From assembly GCA_050011155.1 (NCBI GenBank), contig JBEKJP010000017.1, positions 1-64,000 on the forward strand: a stretch of DNA of 64,000 nt, in the 5' to 3' direction. A program made the position numbers and the translations under genes. The notes below the pieces were generated by a model. That model was not told the origin of the DNA and made no database searches. It worked only from the letters and a program-made list of their open reading frames with translations. Within the stretch, counting starts at the first letter, position 1. Each line of letters begins with the position of its first letter. Positions 13,561 to 22,230 of this stretch are shown here, piece by piece. This DNA comes from Palsa-504 sp050011155. Lineage in GTDB: Bacteria; Actinomycetota; Actinomycetes; Streptosporangiales; Streptosporangiaceae.

Positions 13561-16083
13561 ATGGGCCCGGAGGCCGGGACGGCAGGCCGCACCTTCGCGG
13601 CGGTAGCTTTCACACCGAGGGCGGCCGCGCCGTTCCGGCCGCGGCTCGTCGCGGCGCTGTGCCGTCGTATCGCGGCGCTGCGCGCGTCGGGCGTGGACGT
13701 CATCCTGCTCGGCGCGCGCGAGGCTTTCCCAGCCGAGCTGCGGCAGGATGGCCGGCTGGCGCGAGCCGGGCCGGAGGGGATGCGCGGCCTGCTGGCGGCG
13801 TTGGCCCGGCGCGGCGTGGGTCCCGGACTGCTGCTAGTGGTGGGCAGCGAATTCGGCGCGGGCGGCGGGGACGCGCCGCTGCTCGTGCCGGAGGCGGCCC
13901 GGGCCACCATGATCTCGGTGGGCGCCGAGCCGGCCGGGGTCCCTCCGGGAGTGTCACGCGCCGGCGGCGCCCCCCGGCAGCTGGCCGCCCTGCTGGACGA
14001 ACAGCTCCGGCGGCACTCCCGGCAGCGGGTGCCGTCGATCGACGAAGACCCGGCGTGGACCGTGTGCGAGGCCGGGCCCGATCCCCTGCGCCGCCGGGTG
14101 GCCGAGTCGCTGTTCACCCTGGGCGCGGGCGGCGTGGCCACCCGGGGCTCGGTGGAGGAGGCGGTCCCGGGCGCGCAGCCGCTGGTGCTGGCGGCGGGGG
14201 TGTACGAAGGGACCGGATCGGCCCAGCATCTGCTGGCCGGTCCGGTATGGACCGGCCTGACGGTAGATCCGCCGCCGGCCGGCGACCGCCGGGTCCTCGA
14301 CCTGCGCACCGGAGTCCTGGAGCGCACCGAATCGCCCGCCGGCGGCCCGCCGCTGCGGACCCTGCGGCTGGCCAGCATCACCCGTCCCGGCGTGGTCGCC
14401 ATGCGCGCCGAGGCGGCGGCCAGCCGGCTGCCCGCCCAGGAACGCCCGCTGCGGCGCCCGGCCGGGACCGAGATGGCGGCCGGGCGCCGGGACGGCGTGC
14501 ACTGGGCGCGGACCGGCGCGGAGAACGGGGCGGGCATCGTCTCGGTGGCGCTCCAGCGGACCCGTCACGACGACACGGTGCGTACCGTGCAGCGGATGGC
14601 TGCGTACGCCGGCGGCGGCCGGCACCGGCCCGGTCTGCGCGCGACCGCGGATGCGCTGCGCGCGGCGGACCGCCTCGGCTTCGGGCGGCTGCTCGCCGAT
14701 CAGCGGGCGGCCTGGGCGCGCCGCTGGGACACCGTGGACATCCAGGTCCTCGGTGACCCCAAGGCGCAGCTGGCGCTGCGGTTCGCGCTGTACCAGCTGT
14801 GGTGCGCGATCAAGTCCCGCGGCGAGCTCGCGGTCGGCGCGCGAGGGCTGTCTGGCACCGGGTACGCGGGGCACGTGTTCTGGGACGCGGACGTGTTCAT
14901 GCTGCCCGCGGTGGCGGCCATGGACCCGGCAGCCGCGGGCGCGATGGTCCGCTACCGGCTGCGGCGGCTGGCCGCGGCATGCGACCGGGCTCGCGCGTCC
15001 GGCCGGCCAGGGGCTCGCTTCCCGTGGGAGTCCGCGGTCGGCGGCGAGGACGTCACGCCACCCCAGGGCCAGGTCGGCGGCTACCGGATACCCATCCTGA
15101 CCGGGCAGTTCGAGGAGCACATCACCGCCGACGTCGCCTGGGCGGCCGCGCACTACGCGAGCTGGACCGGCTCGCGTCTTCCGGCGGTGGCGCCGCTGCT
15201 GACCGAGACGGCCAGGTACTGGGCCTCCCGGTGCCGCCTCGATGCCGCGGGCGTCGCCCACATCGACGACGTGATCGGCCCCGACGAATACCACGAGCGG
15301 GTCGACGACAACGCGTTCACCAACGTGATGGCCCGCTGGAACCTGCGCGCGGCCGCCGATGCCGCGAACGGTGCCGGGATCACCCCGGAGGAAGCGGACC
15401 GGTGGCGGGAGCTAGCCGCCAGACTGGCCGACGGCTACGATCCGGCGACCGGGCGCTATGAGCAGTTCGCCGGCTATTTCGCCCTGGAGCCGCTGCTGGC
15501 CCGTGATGTCGCCGTACCGCCGGTGGCCGCCGACATGCTGCTGGGCCGGGACCGGGTAGCCAGGTCGCAGCTGATCAAGCAGCCGGACGTGCTCATGCTG
15601 CACCACCTGGTCCCGGACCAGGTCGAGCCGGGTTCGCTGGGGCCGAATCTCGACTACTACGGCCCGCGGACCACGCACGGGTCGTCGCTGTCTCCCGCGC
15701 TGACCGCGGCGCTGCTGGCCCAGGCGGGCAGGCCGGATGAGGCGCTGGCCATGCTGCGGATGGCGCTCGCGCTGGATCCGGACGACCTGACCGGGATGAC
15801 CAGCGCCGGCCTGCACATGGCGAACCTGGGCGGGATCTGGCAGGCGGTGGTGACGGGCATGGCGGGGGTGCGGGTCCGGGCGGGGACGCTGATCGTCGAT
15901 CCCCGGCTGCCCGCGGCCTGGGACGGCCTGCGGCTGCGGTTCCGCTGCCTGGGCAGGCGGGTCCGGCTGGACGTCGCGCATGACCGGACCGAGATACGGG
16001 CCGATGGCCCGCTGCTGGCCGCCATGGCGGGTGAGGCGCCGCGGACGGTGACAGGCCGGGCCACGCTACGGCGGACGAGCTGA
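13561..16083 (+). CDS. Glycoside hydrolase family 65 phosphorylase with HAD-like N-terminus
   Basis: The 840-residue protein combines an N-terminal ~120-residue HAD-like segment (LVAALCRRIAALRASGVDVILLG) with a GH65 domain. The GH65 domain shows DVIGPDEYHERVDDNAFTN with the general-acid Glu576, HVFWDADVFMLP and SQLIKQPDVLMLHHL. GH65 enzymes phosphorolyse alpha-glucosides such as trehalose or maltose, giving beta-glucose-1-phosphate. The layout recalls mycobacterial Rv2006 (annotated OtsB1), a DosR gene. I chose the ATG at 13561 because of AAGGAGGA upstream; the frame is open from 13489. It starts a likely operon with the USP-like, GT4 and debranching genes. Confidence 0.85.
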   Translation: MGPEAGTAGRTFAAVAFTPRAAAPFRPRLVAALCRRIAALRASGVDVILLGAREAFPAELRQDGRLARAGPEGMRGLLAALARRGVGPGLLLVVGSEFGAGGGDAPLLVPEAARATMISVGAEPAGVPPGVSRAGGAPRQLAALLDEQLRRHSRQRVPSIDEDPAWTVCEAGPDPLRRRVAESLFTLGAGGVATRGSVEEAVPGAQPLVLAAGVYEGTGSAQHLLAGPVWTGLTVDPPPAGDRRVLDLRTGVLERTESPAGGPPLRTLRLASITRPGVVAMRAEAAASRLPAQERPLRRPAGTEMAAGRRDGVHWARTGAENGAGIVSVALQRTRHDDTVRTVQRMAAYAGGGRHRPGLRATADALRAADRLGFGRLLADQRAAWARRWDTVDIQVLGDPKAQLALRFALYQLWCAIKSRGELAVGARGLSGTGYAGHVFWDADVFMLPAVAAMDPAAAGAMVRYRLRRLAAACDRARASGRPGARFPWESAVGGEDVTPPQGQVGGYRIPILTGQFEEHITADVAWAAAHYASWTGSRLPAVAPLLTETARYWASRCRLDAAGVAHIDDVIGPDEYHERVDDNAFTNVMARWNLRAAADAANGAGITPEEADRWRELAARLADGYDPATGRYEQFAGYFALEPLLARDVAVPPVAADMLLGRDRVARSQLIKQPDVLMLHHLVPDQVEPGSLGPNLDYYGPRTTHGSSLSPALTAALLAQAGRPDEALAMLRMALALDPDDLTGMTSAGLHMANLGGIWQAVVTGMAGVRVRAGTLIVDPRLPAAWDGLRLRFRCLGRRVRLDVAHDRTEIRADGPLLAAMAGEAPRTVTGRATLRRTS

Positions 16084-16093
16084 GGAGGCGGAA

Positions 16094-16807
16094 ATGGCCG
16101 AGGCAGAGATCGCCGGAGTGGCGGACGTGCTGGCCGTCACAGGCCCGCCGGACACCGCGGTACCTGTAGCCGCGACGGCGGCGGCGTTCGCCCGGCTGAC
16201 CGGCGGCGACGTCAGGGAGCTGCGCCTGGCCGCCGGCCTCAGCCCGGAGCAGGCGGCTCGCCTGGTGCTCCGTGCTCTGGACCGGCCTGGAACGGTATGC
16301 GGGGTGCTGGCCGGCGGCGGACCGTCACGGGCGGTGTGGCTGCCGGTGGCGCGGCAGGCGGCCAAGCCGGTCGTGCTCGTGCCCGCCGGACTCAGCGGCC
16401 AGCCGCCCCGGCTCCGGCGCGTCCTGCTGCCGCTGGACGGGACGGCCGGGTCCGCCGCGGCCGCCGCCGCCGCCGCGGAGCGGTTCGCGCTCGGCGGCGC
16501 GGAACTGGTGGTCCTGCACGTCTTCGGCCCGGAAATGGTTCCCATGTTCTGGGATCAGCACGCCCACGCCGACCGGGAATGGACACGGGAATTCCTGGCC
16601 CGCTACTGCGTGGTGCCGGGTGCCCGGCTGGAACTGCGGGTCGGGATCGCGGCGGAGCACGTGATCCAGGTGGCCGGAGCGGAGCGCGCGGACGTGATCG
16701 CGCTGGCCTGGTCGCAACGGCTCGAACCGGGCCGCGCGCCCGTGGTGCGGCGTGCCGTCCTGGACGCACAGGTCCCGGTGATGCTGATACCGGTGGCACC
16801 GGACTGA
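16094..16807 (+). CDS. Divergent universal stress protein-like
   Basis: The 237-residue protein looks like a USP/HUP-fold protein: a degenerate N-terminal half and a C-terminal half (~residues 97-237) with RRVLLPLDGTAGSAAAAAAA, ELVVLHVFGPE and a final VPVMLIPV strand. The G-2x-G-9x-G(S/T) ATP-binding motif of canonical USPs is not present, so it probably does not bind ATP in the usual way. It starts ten bases after the GH65 stop (with TGAGGAGG) and is likely cotranscribed. Confidence 0.7.
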   Translation: MAEAEIAGVADVLAVTGPPDTAVPVAATAAAFARLTGGDVRELRLAAGLSPEQAARLVLRALDRPGTVCGVLAGGGPSRAVWLPVARQAAKPVVLVPAGLSGQPPRLRRVLLPLDGTAGSAAAAAAAAERFALGGAELVVLHVFGPEMVPMFWDQHAHADREWTREFLARYCVVPGARLELRVGIAAEHVIQVAGAERADVIALAWSQRLEPGRAPVVRRAVLDAQVPVMLIPVAPD

Positions 16808-16808
16808 C

Positions 16809-16822
16809 GGGACCATGGGCCC
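16809..16822. promoter_or_regulatory. Candidate DevR/DosR box (GT4 gene)
   Basis: GGGACCATGGGCCC matches 11 of 14 core positions and is almost self-complementary. It starts just after the USP-like stop codon, 36 bases upstream of the glycosyltransferase start. Confidence 0.6.
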
Positions 16823-16857
16823 TATCCTCCGGGCTGACGCGCTGCTGGGCTGCGGAC

Positions 16858-17919
16858 ATGCGAATCGGCTTGATCGCACCGCCCTGGATCCAGGTCCCGC
16901 CGCCCGCCTACGGCGGCACCGAGGCGGTCATCGACAACCTGGCCCGCGGCCTGGCGGCGCTCGGCCACGACGTGCGGCTGTTCACTGTCGGCGACTCCAC
17001 CTGCCCGGTACCGAAGCAGTGGCTATTCCGGTCGCCGGCCGAGCCGATGGGTGACGCCGACGTGGAGACGGCGCATGTCCTAGCCGCCTACGAGGCGCTC
17101 AGCGATGCCGACATCATCCACGACCACACCGAGCTGGGACCCTTGCTGGCCGGGCGGCGCGGGCTGGCCCGGGCGCCGGTGGTGACCACGTTGCACGGGC
17201 CGTTCACCCCGCCCACCCGGGACCGGCTGGCCGAGGTGGCCAGGCACGCGTCGGTCGTGGCGATCTCGCACGCGCACGCCCGCTGCTTCGGCCGGGTCCC
17301 GGTGGCGGCGGTCATCCATCACGGCATCGACCTGGACGTCCACCGGCCCGGCCCCGGTACCGGGGGTTACCTCCTGTTCGTCGGCCGGATGAGCCCGGAG
17401 AAGGGGGTCCATCACGCGGTGCGGGCCGCCCAGGCCGCGGGCTGGCCGCTGATCATCGCGGCGAAGAGCCGCAATGACGCCGAGCACGCCTACTTCGAGG
17501 AACGGGTCCGTCCGCTGCTCGGTCCCGGGGTGAGGCTGCCCGCCGAGGAGCCCCTGGCGGCCCGGCTGGAACTGATGCGCCACGCGGCCGCCCTGCTCAA
17601 CCCGATCACCTGGCCGGAGCCCTTCGGCCTGGTGATGGCGGAGGCGCTGGCCGCGGGCACCCCGGTCCTGGCGTTCCCCAACGGGGCGGCACCTGAGATC
17701 ATCGACCATGGCCGCACGGGATACCTGTGCCGCGGCGAGGCGGACATGACCGCCGCCATCGCCCGCGTGCCCGAGATCGACCGCTGGCAGTGCCGGACGG
17801 CCGCGGAACACCGGTTCTCCCTGGCCCGGATGGCTGCCGACTACGGGCGGCTGTACCAGAGCATCCTCGAACACCCCGGCCCGCGGGCGCCGAGCCCCGC
17901 CGGGACCGGCTCCCGGTGA
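16858..17919 (+). CDS. GT-B glycosyltransferase, family 4
   Basis: A 353-residue retaining glycosyltransferase. The N-terminal Rossmann domain begins MRIGLIAPPWIQVPPPAYGG and contains the early histidine region DIIHDHTELG. The C-terminal nucleotide-sugar domain has FVGRMSPEKGVHHAVRAA and the E-x7-E motif in WPEPFGLVMAEALAAG. The GT4 family includes glycogen synthase-like, maltosyl-phosphate and mannosyl transferases. With glgC and the debranching enzyme nearby, a role in alpha-glucan or maltose-1-phosphate synthesis is a reasonable guess but not proven. Its stop overlaps the next start (GTGA). Confidence 0.88.
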   Translation: MRIGLIAPPWIQVPPPAYGGTEAVIDNLARGLAALGHDVRLFTVGDSTCPVPKQWLFRSPAEPMGDADVETAHVLAAYEALSDADIIHDHTELGPLLAGRRGLARAPVVTTLHGPFTPPTRDRLAEVARHASVVAISHAHARCFGRVPVAAVIHHGIDLDVHRPGPGTGGYLLFVGRMSPEKGVHHAVRAAQAAGWPLIIAAKSRNDAEHAYFEERVRPLLGPGVRLPAEEPLAARLELMRHAAALLNPITWPEPFGLVMAEALAAGTPVLAFPNGAAPEIIDHGRTGYLCRGEADMTAAIARVPEIDRWQCRTAAEHRFSLARMAADYGRLYQSILEHPGPRAPSPAGTGSR

Positions 17920-20096
17920 CCGCACCCTGGTCAGCCGGGGAGGCACCGGTAGCCATCGGCCAGCCCGGAGCCACGGTCATTCTCGTCGAAGGCTCGACCT
18001 TCTGCATCAGCGAGTCCAGCGGCGACATCTCACCCGGCCCGCCGCAGGGGCTGTTCGTCCAGGATGTGCGCGTCCTGTCACGGTGGGCCCTGACCTTCGG
18101 CGGCCGGACGGCCGAACCGCTGACCGTGCAGCACGCCGACCCGTACGCGGCGGCGTTCATCGGGCGGCTGCCCCCGCCTTCCGGTGCGCTCGCCGACGCC
18201 GCCATGCTGGTCGACCGGCACCGCTACATCGGCGACGGCATGCGGGAGGACATCACGATCCGCAACACGGCCCGGCGGCCCGCGCACCTGACGGTGACGC
18301 TCACGGCCGACGCCGACTTCGCCGACCTGTTCGAGGTCAAGGCGGGGCGGGCCCGGTCCGCCGCCGCCCGCGTGTCCGCCGTCGGCTCGACCCTGACCTT
18401 CCACTCCCGCCGGGGCGACCGTCATTACGGGCTTGTGATCCAGGTGGACGGGGACGTGACGGCGTCCGGTCACGACATGTCCTGGCGGGCCGTGGTCCCG
18501 GCCCGCGGGGAATGGCGGGTCACGGCGGAAGTGATCCTGGTCCACGACGGGATCCCGCTGCCCCTGCACCACCCGCGCGGGCAGCCGGTAGAGCACGCCT
18601 TCCCGGCCCGCAGGCTCCGCGAGTGGCGGCGTGGCGCCCCGCGGGTGCGGACGCACGACCCCGACCTGGCCACGGTGCTGCGCCGTAGCGTCGAGGACAT
18701 CGGGGCCCTGCGCATCTTCGACCCCGCGCATCCGGACCGGCCCATGGTAGCCGCGGGAGCGCCATGGTTCATGGCCTTGTTCGGCCGCGACTCGCTGCTC
18801 ACCTCCTGGATGTTGCTCCCCTGGGACGACAGCCTCGCGGCCGGGACGCTGCGGACGCTAGCCGGCCACCAGGGCCAGGTCATCGACCCGGCATCGGAGG
18901 AGGAGCCGGGCAAGATCCTGCACGAGGTCCGGTTCGGCCCGGCTGCCTCCCTGTCCCTGGGCGGCCGCAGCGCCTACTACGGCACCGCCGACGCCACGCC
19001 GCTGTTCGTCATGCTGCTCGGCGAACTGAGTCGCTGGGGCCACCACCCCGAGCTGACGCAGGCGCTGCTCCCGCACGCCGACAGCGCGCTGGAGTGGATG
19101 CGGCGCTACGGCGACGCCGACGGCGACGGGTTTATCGAGTACTCCCGCAAGTCGCCCGGCGGCCTGGTCAACCAGGGCTGGAAGGACTCCTGGGACGGCG
19201 TCAGCTTCGCCGACGGGACGATCGCCGAGCCGCCCATCGCCCTGGCCGAAGTGCAGGGCTACGCCTACGCCGCCTACCGCGCCCGGGCCGCGTTCGCCAC
19301 CGAAGCGGGCGACCGGGCAGGCGCCCGGCACTGGGCCGAGACGGCTGTGCGGCTCAAGCGCGCCTTCAACCAGGCCTTCTGGCTACCGGAGCGGGGGTGG
19401 TACGCCGTCGCGCTCGACCGCGACAAACGGCCCGTCGACGCGCTGACCTCCAACATCGGGCACTGCCTGTGGACCGGTATCGCCGAGCCGGACAAGGCCG
19501 CCGCCGTCGCCGGTCACCTGCTCTCCGCCGACATGTTCACCGGCTGGGGCATCAGGACCCTGGCCGCGTCGATGGCGGCTTACAACCCGATGAGCTACCA
19601 CAACGGGTCGGTCTGGCCGCACGACAACGCCCTGTGCGCGGCCGGCCTGATGCGCTACGGCCACACCACCCACGCCCAGCGGGTGGCCGAGGCCATCTTC
19701 GACGCCGCCGCCCATTTCGGGTACCGCCTGCCCGAGCTCTTCTGCGGCTTCTCCCGCGACGAGGACATCGGTCCCGTCCCGTACCCGACGTCGTGTTCCC
19801 CCCAGGCCTGGGCGGCGGCCGCTCCGCTCCAGCTGCTCACCACGCTGCTGCGCGTCACGCCCCAGCCCCGGGCCGGCCGGCTGTGGTGCTCTCCCGCCGT
19901 GCCCGGGCGATACCTGCCGCTCCACCTGGCCGGACTGCGGCTGGGAACCGCGCGGCTGGCGATCGACATCGGCGACGACGGCTGGCAGCTGACCGGGCTC
20001 GACGGCACCGGAACCGCGCTGGTGCGCCAGCCCCGGCATGCCCTGGACCGGCCAGGCGAACCGCCAGCCCGTTCGGTACCTTCTTCCGCTCTTTGA
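17916..20096 (+). CDS. Glycogen debranching enzyme (amylo-alpha-1,6-glucosidase family)
   Basis: A 726-residue protein with an N-terminal beta-rich GDE domain (VEGSTFCISESSGDIS, GLFVQDVRVLSRW) and a C-terminal (alpha/alpha)6-barrel glucosidase domain. Motifs in the latter include WFMALFGRDSLLTSWM, EEPGKILHEVRFG, NQGWKDSWDGV and SYHNGSVWPHDNAL. It would hydrolyse alpha-1,6 branches of glycogen or related glucans in the cytoplasm and so release sugars during starvation. The GTG at 17916 overlaps the GT4 stop. It ends the GH65-USP-GT4-GDE run; a DevR-like box overlaps its last base. Confidence 0.9.
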   Translation: MTAPWSAGEAPVAIGQPGATVILVEGSTFCISESSGDISPGPPQGLFVQDVRVLSRWALTFGGRTAEPLTVQHADPYAAAFIGRLPPPSGALADAAMLVDRHRYIGDGMREDITIRNTARRPAHLTVTLTADADFADLFEVKAGRARSAAARVSAVGSTLTFHSRRGDRHYGLVIQVDGDVTASGHDMSWRAVVPARGEWRVTAEVILVHDGIPLPLHHPRGQPVEHAFPARRLREWRRGAPRVRTHDPDLATVLRRSVEDIGALRIFDPAHPDRPMVAAGAPWFMALFGRDSLLTSWMLLPWDDSLAAGTLRTLAGHQGQVIDPASEEEPGKILHEVRFGPAASLSLGGRSAYYGTADATPLFVMLLGELSRWGHHPELTQALLPHADSALEWMRRYGDADGDGFIEYSRKSPGGLVNQGWKDSWDGVSFADGTIAEPPIALAEVQGYAYAAYRARAAFATEAGDRAGARHWAETAVRLKRAFNQAFWLPERGWYAVALDRDKRPVDALTSNIGHCLWTGIAEPDKAAAVAGHLLSADMFTGWGIRTLAASMAAYNPMSYHNGSVWPHDNALCAAGLMRYGHTTHAQRVAEAIFDAAAHFGYRLPELFCGFSRDEDIGPVPYPTSCSPQAWAAAAPLQLLTTLLRVTPQPRAGRLWCSPAVPGRYLPLHLAGLRLGTARLAIDIGDDGWQLTGLDGTGTALVRQPRHALDRPGEPPARSVPSSAL

Positions 20097-20109
20097 GGAC
20101 TTAGGCCCC
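20096..20109. promoter_or_regulatory. Orphan candidate DevR/DosR box
   Basis: AGGACTTAGGCCCC matches 11 of 14 core positions, but the genes on both sides end here (debranching on plus, V-ATPase D remnant on minus). It has no gene to regulate and may be left from a deleted one. Confidence 0.5.
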
Positions 20110-20176
20110 CTTCCGCGCGCGGGAAAACGCGATCTCATGGTCTGGGTACGAGAGCAGGTGCCGGCCGCGGTGATGG

Positions 20177-20380
20177 TCACGTCGGCGGCAGCGAAGCCCG
20201 GAGCAGCCAGCGCTCCGCGTCGGCGCAGCTCTGGTCCCATTCCGCGGCTGTCCGCGCCGCAGTGTCCCGGAGCCGGGCCGTCTCGGCCAGCAGGATCCGG
20301 TGCTTGCGGTCGAGCAGGTCGGCGCCGCGCCGGGCCACGGCCAGGCGCCGGACCAGCCAGAAGTCGCGCAGATCGGCCAT
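20177..20380 (-). pseudogene. V-type ATPase subunit D, N-terminal remnant
   Basis: The 67-codon frame encodes FWLVRRLAVARRGADLLDRK, then a helical stretch ending in a stop at 20177. This is the N-terminal coiled-coil segment of V/A-type ATP synthase subunit D, which forms the central rotor stalk and is normally about 200 residues. The rest is missing and no other V-ATPase genes are nearby. It may be a truncated relic or a short protein that kept only the coiled-coil part. It lies six bases downstream of the USP gene and could be cotranscribed. Confidence 0.6.
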
Positions 20381-20385
20381 GGCTG

Positions 20386-20943
20386 CTACTGAGGCGAGCC
20401 GGACGCCAGGAGATGCAGGGCCGAATGCCAGCCGCCGGCCGTGGCCAAGGTCCCGGCCTGCGGCTGGGCGTCTTCCTCGCCTTCCAGGTGGCTGGGGGCG
20501 ACCACGACGACGGGGCAAGGCGCACGGCGCAAGCAGATACGCGTCACCGGGCCCAGGGCCAGGGGCGGCTGCCCCGGCTGCTCGTGGGGCCGGCTCGCGC
20601 CCAGGACCAGCAGCTCGGCGCCGGCCGAACGCTCGAGCAAGGCCCGGGCGGGAGGCTCGTCGACCAGCTCGGCAACGAGACGCCCCAGGGGAAGATCACC
20701 GCGAACGAGGTCCGCAGCGCGAGCGAGCGAGGCCCGGGCGGCGGTACGGCGTTCGTCCTCGCACCTCCCGGCCCACGAGGCGTATGGTGCGCGCAGCCTG
20801 GTATCGGCGTGATACGCGCAGACAAGGTGGACGGCCGCCTGGCGCAGCCGGGCCTCCCGCACCGCCCACCGCACCGCGGTCGCCGAGGATCCCGAGCCGT
20901 CGACGCCTACCACGATGTGCCTGACCGGCAGCGTCTGTGTCAT
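20386..20943 (-). CDS. Universal stress protein, single domain
   Basis: A 185-residue USP: HIVVGVDGSGSSATAVRWAV at the N-terminus, ELLVLGASR, and the final strand CPVVVVAPSHLEGEE, followed by a ~35-residue tail of unclear role. The glycine-rich ATP loop is degenerate (LGASRPHEQPGQPPLALG instead of GxxGxGG). USPs accumulate in dormancy; in mycobacteria several are DosR-controlled. It is probably expressed together with the gene at 21018-21248 from the box at 21350-21363. Confidence 0.85.
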   Translation of the reverse strand: MTQTLPVRHIVVGVDGSGSSATAVRWAVREARLRQAAVHLVCAYHADTRLRAPYASWAGRCEDERRTAARASLARAADLVRGDLPLGRLVAELVDEPPARALLERSAGAELLVLGASRPHEQPGQPPLALGPVTRICLRRAPCPVVVVAPSHLEGEEDAQPQAGTLATAGGWHSALHLLASGSPQ

Positions 20944-21017
20944 GACCGCCTCCCTGCTCAGCCGGTGCTCTGGTACCTGCGGTCGGCAGCATTCTCGCCG
21001 CGCCGTCCCGGTGCTGC

Positions 21018-21248
21018 TTAGAGGCGTTGGTCCTCTTGCTTCGCCAGCAGCAGCAGCTCGCGGGCTCGCCGGGCCGCTTCCTCGGGCTTCCTGTCTTCAG
21101 GCGCGGCCATCGGACCGCCCTCGAGGCCGCGGGCGAGGACCTCGACCGCATCGATGAGTGCGTCCAGCCGGGCCTCGAGCCGGCGTACTTCCGTGAGCGC
21201 GGTGCTTGTGGCCGGATCTGAGTCAGCTTGCTCTCTCATATTCCTCAT
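21018..21248 (-). CDS. Short coiled-coil protein of unknown function
   Basis: The 76-residue protein is highly charged and helical, with a heptad-like stretch (ALTEVRRLEARLDALIDAVE) and a C-terminal AARRARELLLLAKQEDQRL. No family is recognised. Alternative ATG starts at 21248 and 21239 are three codons apart. It lies directly upstream of the USP gene and downstream of a DevR-like box, so it probably belongs to the hypoxia set. Confidence 0.6.
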   Translation of the reverse strand: MRNMREQADSDPATSTALTEVRRLEARLDALIDAVEVLARGLEGGPMAAPEDRKPEEAARRARELLLLAKQEDQRL

Positions 21249-21349
21249 GGCGTCAGATTGTGTCGGCCAGGCGGGCGGGACCAGGGTCTTTTGTCATCCT
21301 TACGGGATCCTGAAGTCCGCTGCCCGCAGGAAGTCCCGTGGCCGGTAAC

Positions 21350-21363
21350 GGGTCTTCCGTCCC
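21350..21363. promoter_or_regulatory. Candidate DevR/DosR box
   Basis: GGGTCTTCCGTCCC matches 11 of 14 core positions and lies 102 bases upstream of the minus-strand gene at 21248. A weaker 14-mer, GGGACCAGGGTCTT (21277-21290), is closer to the gene. Confidence 0.55.
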
Positions 21364-21429
21364 TAGCCCACTTCGCACAGGTGAGCAACATCGCCGCCGC
21401 GGCCTGAGGGCCTTCGGCTAGCTTCAAAC

Positions 21430-21443
21430 GGGACCATTGGCCC
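21430..21443. promoter_or_regulatory. Candidate DevR/DosR box
   Basis: GGGACCATTGGCCC matches 11 of 14 core positions and lies 58 bases upstream of the CBS-BON gene at 21502. Confidence 0.65.
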
Positions 21444-21501
21444 TGCCCTTACGACCCGCGGGGAAGCAGGCTCGGAGCGTAACGAGCTACCGGGCAGGGT
21501 G

Positions 21502-22182
21502 ATGAAAATGAAAGCGGTCGTCAGGGACGTCATGTCCTCGCTTCCTATTTCGGTGCGGGAGACCGCGTCGTTCAAGGAGATAGCCGCCACGCTTCGCGAG
21601 TGCCGGGTCAGCGCGTTCCCCGTCCTCGACGCGGACGGGAAGGTAACCGGCGTCGTCTCCGAGGCGGATCTGCTGGTCAAGGAGGCCGTGCTGGGCGAGC
21701 CCGGCGGCATCGGGAGGTTTCTGGCCGACCTCGTGCACCACGCCACCCAGGCCAAGGCGCGCGGGATCACGGCCGCTGACCTGATGACGAGCCCGGCGGT
21801 GACGATCAGCCCGGACGACACGGTAGAGCACGCCGCGTGGCTGATGTTCACGCGCAAGGTCAAGCGCCTCCCCGTGGTGAATCCGGATGGCCGCCTGGCC
21901 GGGATCATCAGCCGGACCGACATCCTGGTCGTCTTCGACCGTGGTGACGCGGAGATCCGCGCGGACATCATGAGCCAGGTGATCGCCGGCCGCTCGGAGC
22001 CGAGCTGGTACTCGGTGATCGTGGAGGACGGCGTGGTAACGCTGGAGGGGACGCCCGACACCGCGCACATCGGTCACGACCTGGTCCGGCGGATCTGGCA
22101 CGTCCAGGGTGTCGTGGCGGTGCTTGACCGCCTCGACTACCCGGTCGCTCCCGTTCCCAGCGCGCCCGGTCCTTATTTCTGA
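21502..22182 (+). CDS. CBS-pair plus BON domain protein
   Basis: Second of three paralogues: CBS1 (~residues 5-60, VVRDVMSSLPISVRETASF), CBS2 (~92-145, TAADLMTSPAVTISPDDTVE) and a BON domain (~150-215, VIVEDGVVTLEGTPDTAHIG). CBS pairs usually sense adenylates. Starts GTG 21499, ATG 21502 and ATG 21508 are all in frame; spacing from GGGCAGGG favours 21502 or 21508. It precedes the transhydrogenase operon by 48 bases and may be cotranscribed with it, hinting at a link between energy charge and NAD(P)H balance. Confidence 0.88.
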   Translation: MKMKAVVRDVMSSLPISVRETASFKEIAATLRECRVSAFPVLDADGKVTGVVSEADLLVKEAVLGEPGGIGRFLADLVHHATQAKARGITAADLMTSPAVTISPDDTVEHAAWLMFTRKVKRLPVVNPDGRLAGIISRTDILVVFDRGDAEIRADIMSQVIAGRSEPSWYSVIVEDGVVTLEGTPDTAHIGHDLVRRIWHVQGVVAVLDRLDYPVAPVPSAPGPYF

Positions 22183-22230
22183 GTTATGGCCCTGGGCCTG
22201 TTCCAGGGACCGCGAAAGGGAGCGATAGCC

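Noticed and set aside
13954..15294. 446-codon open frame antisense to the GH65 gene
   Set aside because: Composition is that of a high-GC antisense shadow, with no ribosome-binding site or family resemblance, while the GH65 frame has clear motifs.
22185..22230. Inverted repeat CCCTGG/CCAGGG before pntAA as a DevR box
   Set aside because: Spacing and sequence do not fit the 14-bp motif; it is a short hairpin in the leader.
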